Positions 8,285 to 16,946 are shown, counted from the stretch's first letter. The stretch is 64,000 nt of DNA from Bordetella sp. BOR01 (GCF_019218885.1 NZ_JAHUWT010000002.1:1302001-1366000); one strand, 5' to 3'. Notes: generated by a model not told the origin, from the letters alone. A program made the numbers and translations.

Positions 8285-9646
8285 TCAGCGGGCGCGTGCC
8301 AATTCCGTCAGCCATTGGCCGGTTTCCTGGTCCAACGCCGCCTGCCACGCGGCAGGCTCGATGGCCATGGGCAGCTGCGGCAGCGTATCGGCCGCCAGGT
8401 CGGCAAGCTTGTCGCCGAACTGTTCGCGCGTGACGGGGTTGTCGGGGCTGCCCACCGCACTCAGGCATTCGGCCCGTAATACCTGCCCGTCATCGCATTC
8501 GATTTCCACCCAGGCAGGCCTGTCGTGGGGCGCTTGCATCGGGTCGTCGGCCAGCCGCATGCGCACTTTCTCGCGCAGCGCGGCAATGTCCGGATCCGAC
8601 AGGCTGCATTGGCTGAAGGCGCGCGCGCCGCCCGTGCCTCGCGCCAGCGCCGCCGCCATCATGTGCGGCATGGAAAAACGTGCTCCCAGGGTCGTTTGCG
8701 GGTGCACGGTATTCAGCGTCAGGGCCAGCGGGTGCGTTGCAAGACGGATCGCGCGGATCCTCGCCACCGGGATGGCCTGCGTGGCCTGGAGTTCCAGGCA
8801 GGCCTGCACCGCCGAGTGGCCATGCTGGCAGCACGAGAACAGTTTCTGGTAGCCATACGACAGCGACCAGCGGGTGCCCAGTTCGCGGGTGATTTCCCCG
8901 TCGCGCAGGGTTGCCTTGACGATGCCGGTGCAGACGTCTTCCATGCTCTCGGCGCTGCCGCCGAATCCGCATTCGGCCCAATCGGCGCACTGTATGCCAT
9001 TGACCGCGCCGGCTGCCGCCCAGCCGTTGCGTATCAATATGCCCGACATCAGGTGGGATCGCGGCCCCATGCTGGCGGTCGTGATGGCACCGGATACGGC
9101 GCGCAATAGCGTGGCGGCATCGTGCCCGCGCAACAGCGATACTGCCGCGGCGGCGCCGACGGCGCTCCATAGCGCGTGGCCGTGCACGGGCGGGGGCATC
9201 GCATGAAAACTCATGGCGCAGCGCGTCACCAGTTCGTAGGCCCCGGTAAGCGCCCTGAGTACCTGGCGCAGGCTGGCGCGCGTCGCCGTGGCTTCGGCCA
9301 GCAGCGCGGGCAGGGTATAGATGCCGGCATGGCAGATAGCCAGCCGGAATCCTTCGTCGAGCTCGCACCAGTTGCCGGCCAGCGCATTCCAGGACGCGGC
9401 TTCCATGCGCCCGGCCCGCGGCAGCGCCGGGCTGATCAGTATCGACTCTTGCGCGCCGGCACGCGCCGTCAGCATCCGGGCGTAGCGCTCGAGCTCGGGC
9501 TCGCGCGCGCCGGCCGCCATGGCCGACAGGTCGTCGCAAAGTACGTCCATCGCACGCTGGCGGATGGGGGCCGGCACGGCATCCCAGGTAAGCGATGACG
9601 CGAACTGGCAGACTTCCGCCAATCCGGAGGCGAAGCTCGAAGGCAT
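8285..9646 (-). CDS. MmgE/PrpD family protein
   Basis: A 453-residue PrpD-fold protein. It is closely similar to the one at 13704-15131, sharing NWCELDEGFR versus NWLELDEGYR, CHAGIYTLPALLA versus CHAGLYVLPALLA, and the CCQH motif. The start is set at ATG 9646; the longer frame begins with TTG at 9676 and overlaps the regulator gene. It lies 19 bp after the GntR gene on the same strand, so the two form a bicistronic unit. It points away from the first cassette and may be controlled by the same regulator (see shared operator motif). The reaction is unknown. Confidence 0.8.
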   Translation of the reverse strand: MPSSFASGLAEVCQFASSLTWDAVPAPIRQRAMDVLCDDLSAMAAGAREPELERYARMLTARAGAQESILISPALPRAGRMEAASWNALAGNWCELDEGFRLAICHAGIYTLPALLAEATATRASLRQVLRALTGAYELVTRCAMSFHAMPPPVHGHALWSAVGAAAAVSLLRGHDAATLLRAVSGAITTASMGPRSHLMSGILIRNGWAAAGAVNGIQCADWAECGFGGSAESMEDVCTGIVKATLRDGEITRELGTRWSLSYGYQKLFSCCQHGHSAVQACLELQATQAIPVARIRAIRLATHPLALTLNTVHPQTTLGARFSMPHMMAAALARGTGGARAFSQCSLSDPDIAALREKVRMRLADDPMQAPHDRPAWVEIECDDGQVLRAECLSAVGSPDNPVTREQFGDKLADLAADTLPQLPMAIEPAAWQAALDQETGQWLTELARAR

Positions 9647-9665
9647 GGAGTGTTCCAAAAAGGGG

Positions 9666-10358
9666 TCAGTGGGCAAGCGTGCTGAGCTGGCTGGCCACGT
9701 GGTTGGCCGCGCGTTCGATGTGCGAGCGCATCAGTGATTCGGCCAGCCTGGCGTCCCGGCTGCGGATGGCGCGCACGATCTGCCAGTGCTCGTCGTAGGC
9801 GTCGTCCTTGCGCTCGAGTACCGAGCCCGAATGCCGCCGGTAGATGCGCAGCAGGTGATAAAGGTCTTCGCACAAGGCTGCGATGATGCGCTTGTTGCCG
9901 CTGGCCTTGACGATGCGCTCGTGCAGGTCGAAACGGCGTTCGCTGCCGCCGGGCGCGTGGCCGTGGCGTGTCCAGCTTTCGTAATGCGCGTCCATGTCGC
10001 GCAGCAACTGCTCGATCGCGTCATCGCTCATGCGCTGCGTTGCCAGGAAACAGGCCACGCCTTCCAGGCCCATGCGTATCTGGAACAATTCCAGCGCCGA
10101 CTCGGCTGTCATGCTGACCACGCGTGCCTTCATGTAGGGCTCGCGCGTCACGATCTGGATGCCTTGCAGGCGGCGCACGGCTTCGCGGACTGGCCCCCGG
10201 CTGACGCCGAATTCGCGAGCCAGCTCGACTTCGTTGATGACGCTGCCGGGAACCAGGCCGCCTGCGTAAATGCCGTCCAGCATGCGCCGGTAGACCACAT
10301 CGGTGAGGGGGGCGTCGATGCCGTCTTTATCGATGGCGGTAATGGACTTTTCGGTCAT
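9666..10358 (-). CDS. GntR-family (FCD subfamily) transcriptional regulator
   Basis: A 230-residue regulator. An N-terminal winged helix-turn-helix (LAREFGVSRGPVREAVRRLQG, about residues 48-68) precedes an all-helical FCD ligand-binding domain, whose acid-sensing His and Asp positions are probably in DLHERIVKASGN and the DEHWQI region. FCD regulators usually bind carboxylate effectors. It sits between the two Bug/FAD/PrpD cassettes and is transcribed with the PrpD gene downstream. The candidate promoter places the transcript start at or next to the ATG, so the mRNA may be leaderless. Confidence 0.85.
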   Translation of the reverse strand: MTEKSITAIDKDGIDAPLTDVVYRRMLDGIYAGGLVPGSVINEVELAREFGVSRGPVREAVRRLQGIQIVTREPYMKARVVSMTAESALELFQIRMGLEGVACFLATQRMSDDAIEQLLRDMDAHYESWTRHGHAPGGSERRFDLHERIVKASGNKRIIAALCEDLYHLLRIYRRHSGSVLERKDDAYDEHWQIVRAIRSRDARLAESLMRSHIERAANHVASQLSTLAH

Positions 10359-10364
10359 CCCGAA

Positions 10365-10393
10365 ACAGTAGAAGGATCACCGAAAAGTGTCAA
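10365..10393 (-). promoter_or_regulatory. Candidate sigma-70 promoter of the GntR-PrpD pair
   Basis: On the minus strand TTGACA (10393-10388) is followed after exactly 17 bp by TACTGT (10370-10365). The expected start point falls about 7 nt later, on or beside the ATG at 10358. The -35 box lies within AAAAGTGTCAA (10383-10393, plus strand). Confidence 0.55.
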
Positions 10394-10446
10394 CTCTTTT
10401 GCTGGGTTTAGCCCCCGAACAGGGGTTTGGCCGCTAAAAGTGTCAA
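10383..10446. repeat. Direct repeat AAAAGTGTCAA, operator candidate
   Basis: The 11-mer AAAAGTGTCAA occurs at 10383-10393 and 10436-10446, 53 bp apart. Its reverse complement contains TTGACACT, matching the TTAACACT pair at 3236 and 3257 in the core TTRACACT. One copy covers the -35 box of the GntR gene; the other has no good -10 behind it, which favours an operator role. Confidence 0.5.
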
Positions 10447-10527
10447 TCTTAGAGCTTGCCTTCAAATAATGTATACCGTATTCAGGATCTAGTATATTGG
10501 GTACCGTACACAGTGGAATGCCGGACC

Positions 10528-11217
10528 ATGAACGATTTCCTGGAAAAAATTCAACGCATCGACCTGCTCGGCGAGCGGGTCTACCGCCAACTGCGGTCCT
10601 ATCTCTGGTCGGGCAATGTGCGATGGGGCGAGACCTTGCGCGAAAGCATCCTGGCTGCGCGCCTGGGCGTGTCGCGCACGCCAGTCCGGGAAGCACTCAC
10701 CCGCCTGGCCGGCGAGGGCTTCCTGGAAAACCGGGGGCGCAGTTTTGCCGTGCCCTTGCTCACTGAAGAGGACATCGAAGAGATCTATCACCTGCGCGTC
10801 CTGCTCGAAACGGACGCCGTGCGCATGGCGGCGGCCGCGGTCGAGCAGCAACCCTCGCGCATCAAGCGTGTGCAGGAAGCGACCGAACACGCCAAGCGGG
10901 CCGTGCGAGACGGCGACGACGAAGGTTTCATTTCCGCCAACTACGATTTCCGCGCCGCCTGGCTGGCCCTGGTGCAGAACCGGCGGCTGGTCGCCGCGGT
11001 GGAGCTCTACGCCGGTCTGGTACGTTCGCTGCAGATTCTCAGCCTGGGCGACCGCAAGCGGCAGATCGTCGTGCTGGAGTCGATGGAAAAGATCTGCCAG
11101 GACATGAAGTCCGGCGACGCGGAAAAAGCATCCCAGACCATGCTGCATTACCTGGCTATCGCCAGGATGGCCATGCTGCAAAGCCTGCCGGCTGCCCTCG
11201 AGAACCAGGTTTCTTAG
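10528..11217 (+). CDS. GntR-family (FCD subfamily) transcriptional regulator
   Basis: A 229-residue regulator divergent from the one at 9666-10358 and leading the second cassette. The helix-turn-helix is ARLGVSRTPVREALTRLAGEGFL; the FCD domain follows from LTEEDIEEIYHLRVLLE. ATG 10528 is preferred because the 24 upstream in-frame residues would come from the intergenic region. Upstream is a TACCGTA repeat (10474-10480 and 10502-10508) with GTATAC and GGTACC palindromes, possible operator sites. The stop is 30 bp before the Bug gene, which has an AGGAGA ribosome site. Confidence 0.85.
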   Translation: MNDFLEKIQRIDLLGERVYRQLRSYLWSGNVRWGETLRESILAARLGVSRTPVREALTRLAGEGFLENRGRSFAVPLLTEEDIEEIYHLRVLLETDAVRMAAAAVEQQPSRIKRVQEATEHAKRAVRDGDDEGFISANYDFRAAWLALVQNRRLVAAVELYAGLVRSLQILSLGDRKRQIVVLESMEKICQDMKSGDAEKASQTMLHYLAIARMAMLQSLPAALENQVS

Positions 11218-11247
11218 GCGAAATTCCCTTTCGCAGGAGATCGAACA

Positions 11248-12219
11248 ATGCACCCCGTACTCAAAAAAATAGTGGTCCTTCTGGGCACGGCGCTATTGGC
11301 CTTCGGAGGTGCTGCGCAGGCCTATCCGGACAGGCCCATCCGCCTCGTCCAGCAGTTCGCGCCCGGCGGCGGCAGCGATTCCGTGGCCCGTCCGCTCGCC
11401 CCCGTGCTGGAAAAGATCCTCGGCCAGACCATCATCGTCGAGAACAAGCCAGGCGCCAATGGTGTCGTCGCCAACCAGGCCGTCGCCAATGCGGCGCCCG
11501 ACGGCTATACCCTGCTTTTCGCGGCAGCCGGCCCCATGGTCGCCGCGCCGCACCTCTATGACTTGCGCATCGATCCCCAGCAGGCCTTCGTGCCTGTAGC
11601 ATTGGTGGTCAAGACACCCTACGCTATCCTGGCCCATCGCTCGACCCAGGTTTCGTCGCTGAAGGAATTGCTGGACTTGGCCCGCGAGAAGCCCGGCACC
11701 ATTACCTACGGAACCTCGGGCGTCGCGGGGGCGCCGCACCTGGCGGGCGAAATGCTCAGTGCCGCCACCGGCATCAAGTTCCTGCCGGTCGCCTACAAGG
11801 GGATGGGGCCGGCCATGAACGCCGTGCTGGGCGGAGAAGTGGACTTCGCCTTTGCCGACATCGCCTATGCCGCGCCGCATATCGAGTCCGACCGCGTCAA
11901 GATCCTGGCCGTCACCGGCGACAAGCGCTCGGCCGCGCTGCCAGACGTGCCCACGGTCAAGGAGCTGGGCATTGCTGACTATGCGTCGGGCACCTGGTAC
12001 GGCATTTTCGCTGCCAAGGGCACGCCCCAGGATGTCATCGATAAGGTGAACGCAGCCGTGAATCAGGCGCTGGCCGGCGATCTGAGCGATCGTTTCGTCA
12101 AGCAGGGCATGGACCCGGCATCCGACATGAACGCCCGGCAGTTCGCCGAGTTCGTGAAGACCGATTACGAGCGCCTGCGCGACGTCATCAAGCAGGCCAA
12201 TATCAAGATCGCGCCGTAA
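11248..12219 (+). CDS. Bug-family substrate-binding protein
   Basis: A 323-residue Bug/TctC protein with a Sec signal peptide ending AQA before YPDRPIRLVQQ. Conserved blocks are QQFAPGGGSDSVARPLAPVL, ENKPGANGVVANQ and PDGYTLLFAAAG. It follows its GntR regulator and precedes the second flavoprotein, mirroring the order of the first cassette. No TctA or TctB genes are near, so it must borrow a membrane component from elsewhere or act as a sensor protein. Confidence 0.85.
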   Translation: MHPVLKKIVVLLGTALLAFGGAAQAYPDRPIRLVQQFAPGGGSDSVARPLAPVLEKILGQTIIVENKPGANGVVANQAVANAAPDGYTLLFAAAGPMVAAPHLYDLRIDPQQAFVPVALVVKTPYAILAHRSTQVSSLKELLDLAREKPGTITYGTSGVAGAPHLAGEMLSAATGIKFLPVAYKGMGPAMNAVLGGEVDFAFADIAYAAPHIESDRVKILAVTGDKRSAALPDVPTVKELGIADYASGTWYGIFAAKGTPQDVIDKVNAAVNQALAGDLSDRFVKQGMDPASDMNARQFAEFVKTDYERLRDVIKQANIKIAP

Positions 12220-12245
12220 TTCGGCAAAGATGCCCGACGGGGCTG

Positions 12246-12264
12246 CCGGATGCATGGCATCCGG
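12246..12264 (+). other. Perfect hairpin between Bug and flavoprotein genes
   Basis: CCGGATGC and GCATCCGG pair across a 3-nt loop in the 102-bp gap between the two genes. No T-run follows. It could protect the Bug mRNA or attenuate transcription, so that the binding protein is made in excess. Confidence 0.4.
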
Positions 12265-12321
12265 ACATGCCCGCCGCCTGGCCACTGCGGATTTTTCGTG
12301 GCATTGCCATAGCGAGGAACC

Positions 12322-13689
12322 ATGAAGGCCGAGGCGTTTGATTACCAAGCCGACATCGTCGTGGTGGGGGGCGGGGCATGCGGCCTGATGGCGGCATACC
12401 GGGCCGGTCGCCAGGGCCTGGATGTGATCCTGCTGGAAAAGGACTCCCGCCATGGCTGCAACGCCGAGATCGCCAGCGGCTCGGTCCCGGCCGCGCCCAC
12501 CGGGCACCAGCACCGCGCGGGCGTGTCGGACTCGGTCGAACAAATGATCGGCGACATCCTGCGCAAGAGCGGCAACCAGGCCGACCCTGATATCGTGCGT
12601 GCCCTCTGCGAACGCTCGGCGGAACTGATCCGGGTGTTCGAAGAAGAACTGGGCGTGGCCATGGAGCTCAACACGGACACGGGCCGCTATGGATTTTCGG
12701 CGCTGAGGCTGCACAACGGCCCCGGCCGCACGGGGGCGCCGCTTATCCAGGCGCTCAGGAGCGCCCTCGGCCAAATGGATAACGTGACCTATGCCGACCG
12801 CACGCCCGGCGCCGGGCTTATCGTCGACGACGCTGGCGCGGTGGTCGGCGTGCTGGCGGGTGCCGACGCCGGACAGCGCCTGGGCGCCAGGCGCGCGATC
12901 CTGGCGTGCGACGGCTTCGGGTCGAATCAAGAGATGATCGCGCGCTACATCCCCGACATGCGTGGCGTGGATTCGATCGGCGTGCAGGGCAACACTGGCG
13001 ACGCCATCCGCTGGGGCATGGACCTGGGCGCGGCCGTCGCCCACATGAGCGGCTACCAGGCGCATGGCCTGGTGTGCGCCGGCTATGGCACGCGCCTGGT
13101 GCCGGAAATCCCCCAGCTGGGGGCCGTGATCATGAACCGCCAGGGCGAACGCTTTGCCCGCGAAGACCAAGGCTATTCCGAATTCGCCCGCGTGGTGCTG
13201 GCGCAGCCTGGCCAGACCGCGGTGGCGATCTTCGACCAGCGCATGGTCGATGTCGTGGCACGGCTGGACCATTGGAAGGACACCGTGTCCTCCGGCGCCA
13301 TCAAGTCGGCACCTACATTGGAAGAATTGGCCGCCCTGTTCAAGCTGCCCCGGTCTTCCGTAGCGCACAGTTTTGCCCAGTGCCGCGGGGACTTGCCCGA
13401 TCCCTTCGGGCGCGCCCGGCTGCCCGTGCCTGCCGTAGGCCCGTTCCATGGCGCCGTCATCACCGGCGCCATGGTGCATACCCAGGGCGGCCTGGTGGTG
13501 GATATTCACGCGCGCGTGCGGCGCCCCGACGGCTCGGTGATCCCGAACCTCTATGCCGGAGGCGGCTCGGCGGCAGGCCTGTCGGGCGATCGTCCCGAGG
13601 GGTACCTGTCCGGCAACGGCTTGCTCAGCGCCTACGGCCTGGGACTCATCGCGGGCGATCATGCTGCCGCCTCGCTGCTCGCTGCTTAA
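12322..13689 (+). CDS. FAD-dependent oxidoreductase (fumarate reductase/tricarballylate dehydrogenase-like)
   Basis: A 455-residue paralogue of the product of 4417-5802. It has the dinucleotide motif DIVVVGGGACGLMAAYRAG, the shared SGSVPAAPTGHQHRAGVSD block (SGSIPAAGTRFQKEAGVHD in the other) and the C-terminal NLYAGGGSAAGLSGDRPEGY segment. HTQGGLVVD precedes that segment. It probably oxidises or reduces a C-C bond of a carboxylate in the cytoplasm. It is followed after 14 bp by the PrpD gene. The repeated pairing of this enzyme type with PrpD is the strongest clue to a shared pathway. Confidence 0.8.
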   Translation: MKAEAFDYQADIVVVGGGACGLMAAYRAGRQGLDVILLEKDSRHGCNAEIASGSVPAAPTGHQHRAGVSDSVEQMIGDILRKSGNQADPDIVRALCERSAELIRVFEEELGVAMELNTDTGRYGFSALRLHNGPGRTGAPLIQALRSALGQMDNVTYADRTPGAGLIVDDAGAVVGVLAGADAGQRLGARRAILACDGFGSNQEMIARYIPDMRGVDSIGVQGNTGDAIRWGMDLGAAVAHMSGYQAHGLVCAGYGTRLVPEIPQLGAVIMNRQGERFAREDQGYSEFARVVLAQPGQTAVAIFDQRMVDVVARLDHWKDTVSSGAIKSAPTLEELAALFKLPRSSVAHSFAQCRGDLPDPFGRARLPVPAVGPFHGAVITGAMVHTQGGLVVDIHARVRRPDGSVIPNLYAGGGSAAGLSGDRPEGYLSGNGLLSAYGLGLIAGDHAAASLLAA

Positions 13690-13703
13690 CGTTGGAGCCT
13701 CGC

Positions 13704-15131
13704 ATGTCATCACTCCGCACCGCATCGCCGCACACCGACCAGGACCGCCTGGCCTGCGAGCAGGGACTGCAGCGACTGTTTTCCTGGGCCGTCGCCGTGC
13801 GGCCGGACGAGATCCCGGCCGACGCCAGGCGGCGGGCCAGGCAAATCCTCTTCGACGACATCTCCGCCATGGCCGGCGCCTGGCACGAGCCGGAATTCCA
13901 GCGCCTGTATCCCGTGCTGATGCAGTCGAGCCGCGGCAGCGTATCCACCGTGTTCTGCCAGCCCGGTACGAAGGCCGATCCAGAGACGGCGGCCGTGGTG
14001 AACGCCGTTTCCGCCAACTGGCTGGAGCTGGACGAAGGCTACCGCACCACGCCATGCCATGCCGGCCTGTACGTATTGCCGGCCCTGCTGGCCAGCGCCG
14101 AAGCGGATGGCACGTCGATGGACACGATGATCGCGACGCTGGCGGTCGCCTATGAGCTCATCACGCGGGTGGCACAGGCCTTCCCGCAGCAGCCCGCCGT
14201 GATGCAATCGCATGGCCGTTTCGCCGCCCTGGGCGCGGCGATGGCCGTGTCCCTGCACCGCCGCCTGACGGCATCGCAGTTGATGGACGCGGCGAGCGCC
14301 GCCGTCACATTGATCACGCCCGCGCCGCGCAATCACCTGGCCCTTGGGGCCCTGGTGCGCAACGTGTGGGCGGCGGCAGGCGCGCGCTCGGGCATGAACG
14401 TGGTCGATTGGGCGGCCGCCGGCATCGCCGGCTCGCCTGGCGGCATTTACGATGTCTACTGCACCGTGCTGCGCGGCGGCTTCCGGCCCGAGGCCCTGAC
14501 GGAGGGCCTGGGCGAGTCCTGGGCAGTGACGCGGGGCTATACCAAGATGTACGCCTGCTGCCAGCACCTGCACGCTGCTGTCGAGGCGGCCCTGGATATC
14601 CGCGTGATGGTATGGGAAAAGGGCGTGGACAACGTGGCCGGTATCCATGTGCTGACCCACGAGCTGGCCCTGCCGTTGCAAAACGCCCGGCCGCACAACA
14701 CGCTGTCGGCCAAGTTCTCGATGGCGCATGCCATCGCGGCGGCGTTGCTCGCCGGGCAGGGGGGAGCCACTGCCTTCCACAGCGGCACGGTCGCCGACTC
14801 GGCCATGCAGGCATTGCGCGAGCGCGTGACCATGGCGCCCTGGCCGGAACCCATTCCACCCGCGCCCAACGATCGTCCGGCGCGGGTGGAAATCCGGTTC
14901 ACGGACGGCTCGTCGCTGGCCGGCGAATGCCTGTCGGCCCGTGGCGGCGCTGACCGGCCCTTCGCACCCGACGAGCTCATGGACAAGATACGGCAATTGA
15001 CGAGCGAAACTTTCCCGGGGCTGGCCGAAGTGGCCGCACGGGTGATCGAGGGACACAGCCCGCTTTTGGGCCGCCCCTGGCCGGAGACGGTGCGGGCCAT
15101 GCAGGCGCGGGCACTCACGGAGGCATCATGA
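13704..15131 (+). CDS. MmgE/PrpD family protein
   Basis: A 475-residue PrpD-fold protein. The start is ATG 13704 (a longer open frame begins inside the flavoprotein gene and is rejected). NWLELDEGYRTTPCHAGLYVLPALLA and the CCQHLHAAVEAAL block make it a close relative of the protein at 8285-9646. The stop overlaps the next gene by ATGA, which indicates translational coupling. By family it could be a hydro-lyase or decarboxylase acting on a di- or tricarboxylate; the actual substrate is not readable. Confidence 0.82.
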   Translation: MSSLRTASPHTDQDRLACEQGLQRLFSWAVAVRPDEIPADARRRARQILFDDISAMAGAWHEPEFQRLYPVLMQSSRGSVSTVFCQPGTKADPETAAVVNAVSANWLELDEGYRTTPCHAGLYVLPALLASAEADGTSMDTMIATLAVAYELITRVAQAFPQQPAVMQSHGRFAALGAAMAVSLHRRLTASQLMDAASAAVTLITPAPRNHLALGALVRNVWAAAGARSGMNVVDWAAAGIAGSPGGIYDVYCTVLRGGFRPEALTEGLGESWAVTRGYTKMYACCQHLHAAVEAALDIRVMVWEKGVDNVAGIHVLTHELALPLQNARPHNTLSAKFSMAHAIAAALLAGQGGATAFHSGTVADSAMQALRERVTMAPWPEPIPPAPNDRPARVEIRFTDGSSLAGECLSARGGADRPFAPDELMDKIRQLTSETFPGLAEVAARVIEGHSPLLGRPWPETVRAMQARALTEAS

Positions 15132-15958
15132 AAATACTGTTCCAAAGCCTGATCGAAATGGGTCGCACGCCGGCCTATTTCTCTGGCATGCAGGCCCGCG
15201 CCGCGGCTATCTCGCGCCCCGGCGTCGAGGTGGACTTCGTGGGCATGCCTGCCGGGATCTACGGCAGCAACGCGCCTTCGGAGGTGCTCAAGTATCCCTA
15301 CATGGCCGCCATGACCGAGCAATTCATCCTGGACAACGCGCTGCGCGCCGAGGCCGAGGGCTACGACGTGTTCGCCATCGGTTCCGTCCAGGATCCAGGG
15401 CTGGAGCAGGCTCGCGCCCTGGTGGACATTCCCGTGGTGGGCTATGGCGAGTCGGCGATGCATTTCGCCTGCTGCCTGTCGACCCGTTTCGCGGTGCTGG
15501 TTTTCGAGAAGGGTTTCGACCAGATGATGGATTTGCGCATCCAGCGCCTGGGGCTGGCCTCGCGCGCGCTGCCCACGGTCGTGGTGGATGCCGACTTCGA
15601 GCAGGTCAGCCGCGGGCTGACGGAAGGCGAGAAGATCGTGAGCGCCTTCACGCGGGCGGCGCGCCGGGCCATCGAAGACGGGGCCGAAGCCATCATCCCG
15701 GGCCAGCTGTATCTAAGCGAAGCCATCGTACGCGCGGGCCTGACCCGCATCGACGAGGCGCCGATCATAGACGGCCTGAGCGCCAACCTGAAGATGGCCG
15801 AAGCGATGGCCGATCTTAAATCGCTGGGGATAGGCGTGACGCGGCGAGGTTACCAGCACGCGCGTCCCCCCTCGGGCGTCGTCGAGCACGCTCGCCGGTT
15901 CCAGAAGCGCGACGAGATCGCGGCGGATTTGTTGACCCAACTACCCAATATCGACTGA
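15128..15958 (+). CDS. Asp/Glu/hydantoin racemase-superfamily protein lacking both catalytic cysteines
   Basis: A 276-residue protein with the fold and landmarks of hydantoin racemase (HyuE): DPGLEQARALVDIPVVGYGESAMH. In true racemases Cys stands two residues before the QD/DD of this block and in a GCAG motif near the C-terminus. Here those places hold Ser86 (GSVQDPG) and Gln193 (IIPGQLYLSE). Cys115/Cys116 lie elsewhere. It is therefore unlikely to be a two-cysteine racemase and may be a lyase or isomerase with altered chemistry. It is coupled to the PrpD gene by ATGA and followed by a Bug gene 19 bp on. Confidence 0.75.
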   Translation: MKILFQSLIEMGRTPAYFSGMQARAAAISRPGVEVDFVGMPAGIYGSNAPSEVLKYPYMAAMTEQFILDNALRAEAEGYDVFAIGSVQDPGLEQARALVDIPVVGYGESAMHFACCLSTRFAVLVFEKGFDQMMDLRIQRLGLASRALPTVVVDADFEQVSRGLTEGEKIVSAFTRAARRAIEDGAEAIIPGQLYLSEAIVRAGLTRIDEAPIIDGLSANLKMAEAMADLKSLGIGVTRRGYQHARPPSGVVEHARRFQKRDEIAADLLTQLPNID

Positions 15959-15977
15959 CAAAAAAGGGGAATTCCAC

Positions 15978-16946
15978 ATGTTCATATTCAAGACCTTCTT
16001 GCGGCTGTTCGCGAGCCTGGCGCTGGTCGTCGGCACCGCGGCCCATGCTGCCTATCCCGAGAAACCGATCACGCTGATCGTGCCTTTTCCTTCCGGCGGT
16101 GGCACCGACGCCACCGCGCGCCTGATCGCGGGCGCCATCAGTCCCATCCTGGGCGTGAACACTGTGGTCGAGAACCGCGCCGGCGCGGCCGGATCGATCG
16201 GCGCCCAGGCGGTGGCCAATGCCAAGCCGGACGGCTACACGCTGTTCTTCACCACGACGGGTGCGCTGGTCATCAACCCCCACCTGTACAAGAACCTGCG
16301 CTACAGCACCGACGACTTCACGCCCATTGCGCCGGTGGGCGAGTCGGCCAATGTGCTGGTGGTGAATCCGGATGTGCCCGCCAAATCGGTGCAAGAACTG
16401 ATAGCGCTCGCCAAGGCCAGCCCCGGCAAGTACACCTACGGATCGTCCGGCGTTGGCAGCTCCAGCCACCTGGCCGGCGTCATGCTGGAGTCGCTGACCG
16501 GTATCCAGCTGACCCACGTTCCCTACAAGGGATCCGCGCCGGCCGTGACCGACCTGATCGGCGGCCGGATCGACATGATGATCGACAATATTCCCAGCCA
16601 CGTCGAATTCGCCAAGGCCGGGAAAGTGCGTCCGCTGGGGGTATCGGGCACCAAGGCGTCGCCCCTGTTCCCGGGCGTGCCCACCATCGCGCAGGCCGGC
16701 GTGCCGGGCTATGACGTGTCGATCTGGTACGGCATTCTGGGACCGGCCGGCATGCCCGACGACATCGTGCAGAAGATCGCCGCGGCGGTGCGCCAAGTGC
16801 TGGAAAACCCCGATCTGCGGGCCAAGCTCGTCGAGATCGGGTCGGATCCCATGATCATGGCGCCCAAGGAGTTCGCCGCCTTCATCGGCCAGGAAAACGA
16901 AAAATGGGCCGGCATCGTCAAGCAGTCGGGCGCCACGCTGGACTAA
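15978..16946 (+). CDS. Bug-family substrate-binding protein
   Basis: A 322-residue Bug/TctC protein that ends the second cassette. The signal peptide runs to AHA before AYPEKPITLIVPFPSGGGTDATAR; ENRAGAAGSIGAQ and KPDGYTLFFTTTG follow. A purine-rich AAAAGGGGA stretch serves as ribosome site. It is nearer in sequence pattern to the Bug at 7249 than to the other one of its own cassette, so each cassette carries two different binding proteins. Confidence 0.85.
   Translation: MFIFKTFLRLFASLALVVGTAAHAAYPEKPITLIVPFPSGGGTDATARLIAGAISPILGVNTVVENRAGAAGSIGAQAVANAKPDGYTLFFTTTGALVINPHLYKNLRYSTDDFTPIAPVGESANVLVVNPDVPAKSVQELIALAKASPGKYTYGSSGVGSSSHLAGVMLESLTGIQLTHVPYKGSAPAVTDLIGGRIDMMIDNIPSHVEFAKAGKVRPLGVSGTKASPLFPGVPTIAQAGVPGYDVSIWYGILGPAGMPDDIVQKIAAAVRQVLENPDLRAKLVEIGSDPMIMAPKEFAAFIGQENEKWAGIVKQSGATLD

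Noticed and set aside
11293-14055. Very long (920-codon) minus-strand open frame across the second cassette
   Set aside because: Three well-motivated plus-strand genes (Bug, flavoprotein, PrpD) occupy the same bases; the frame has no recognisable domain.
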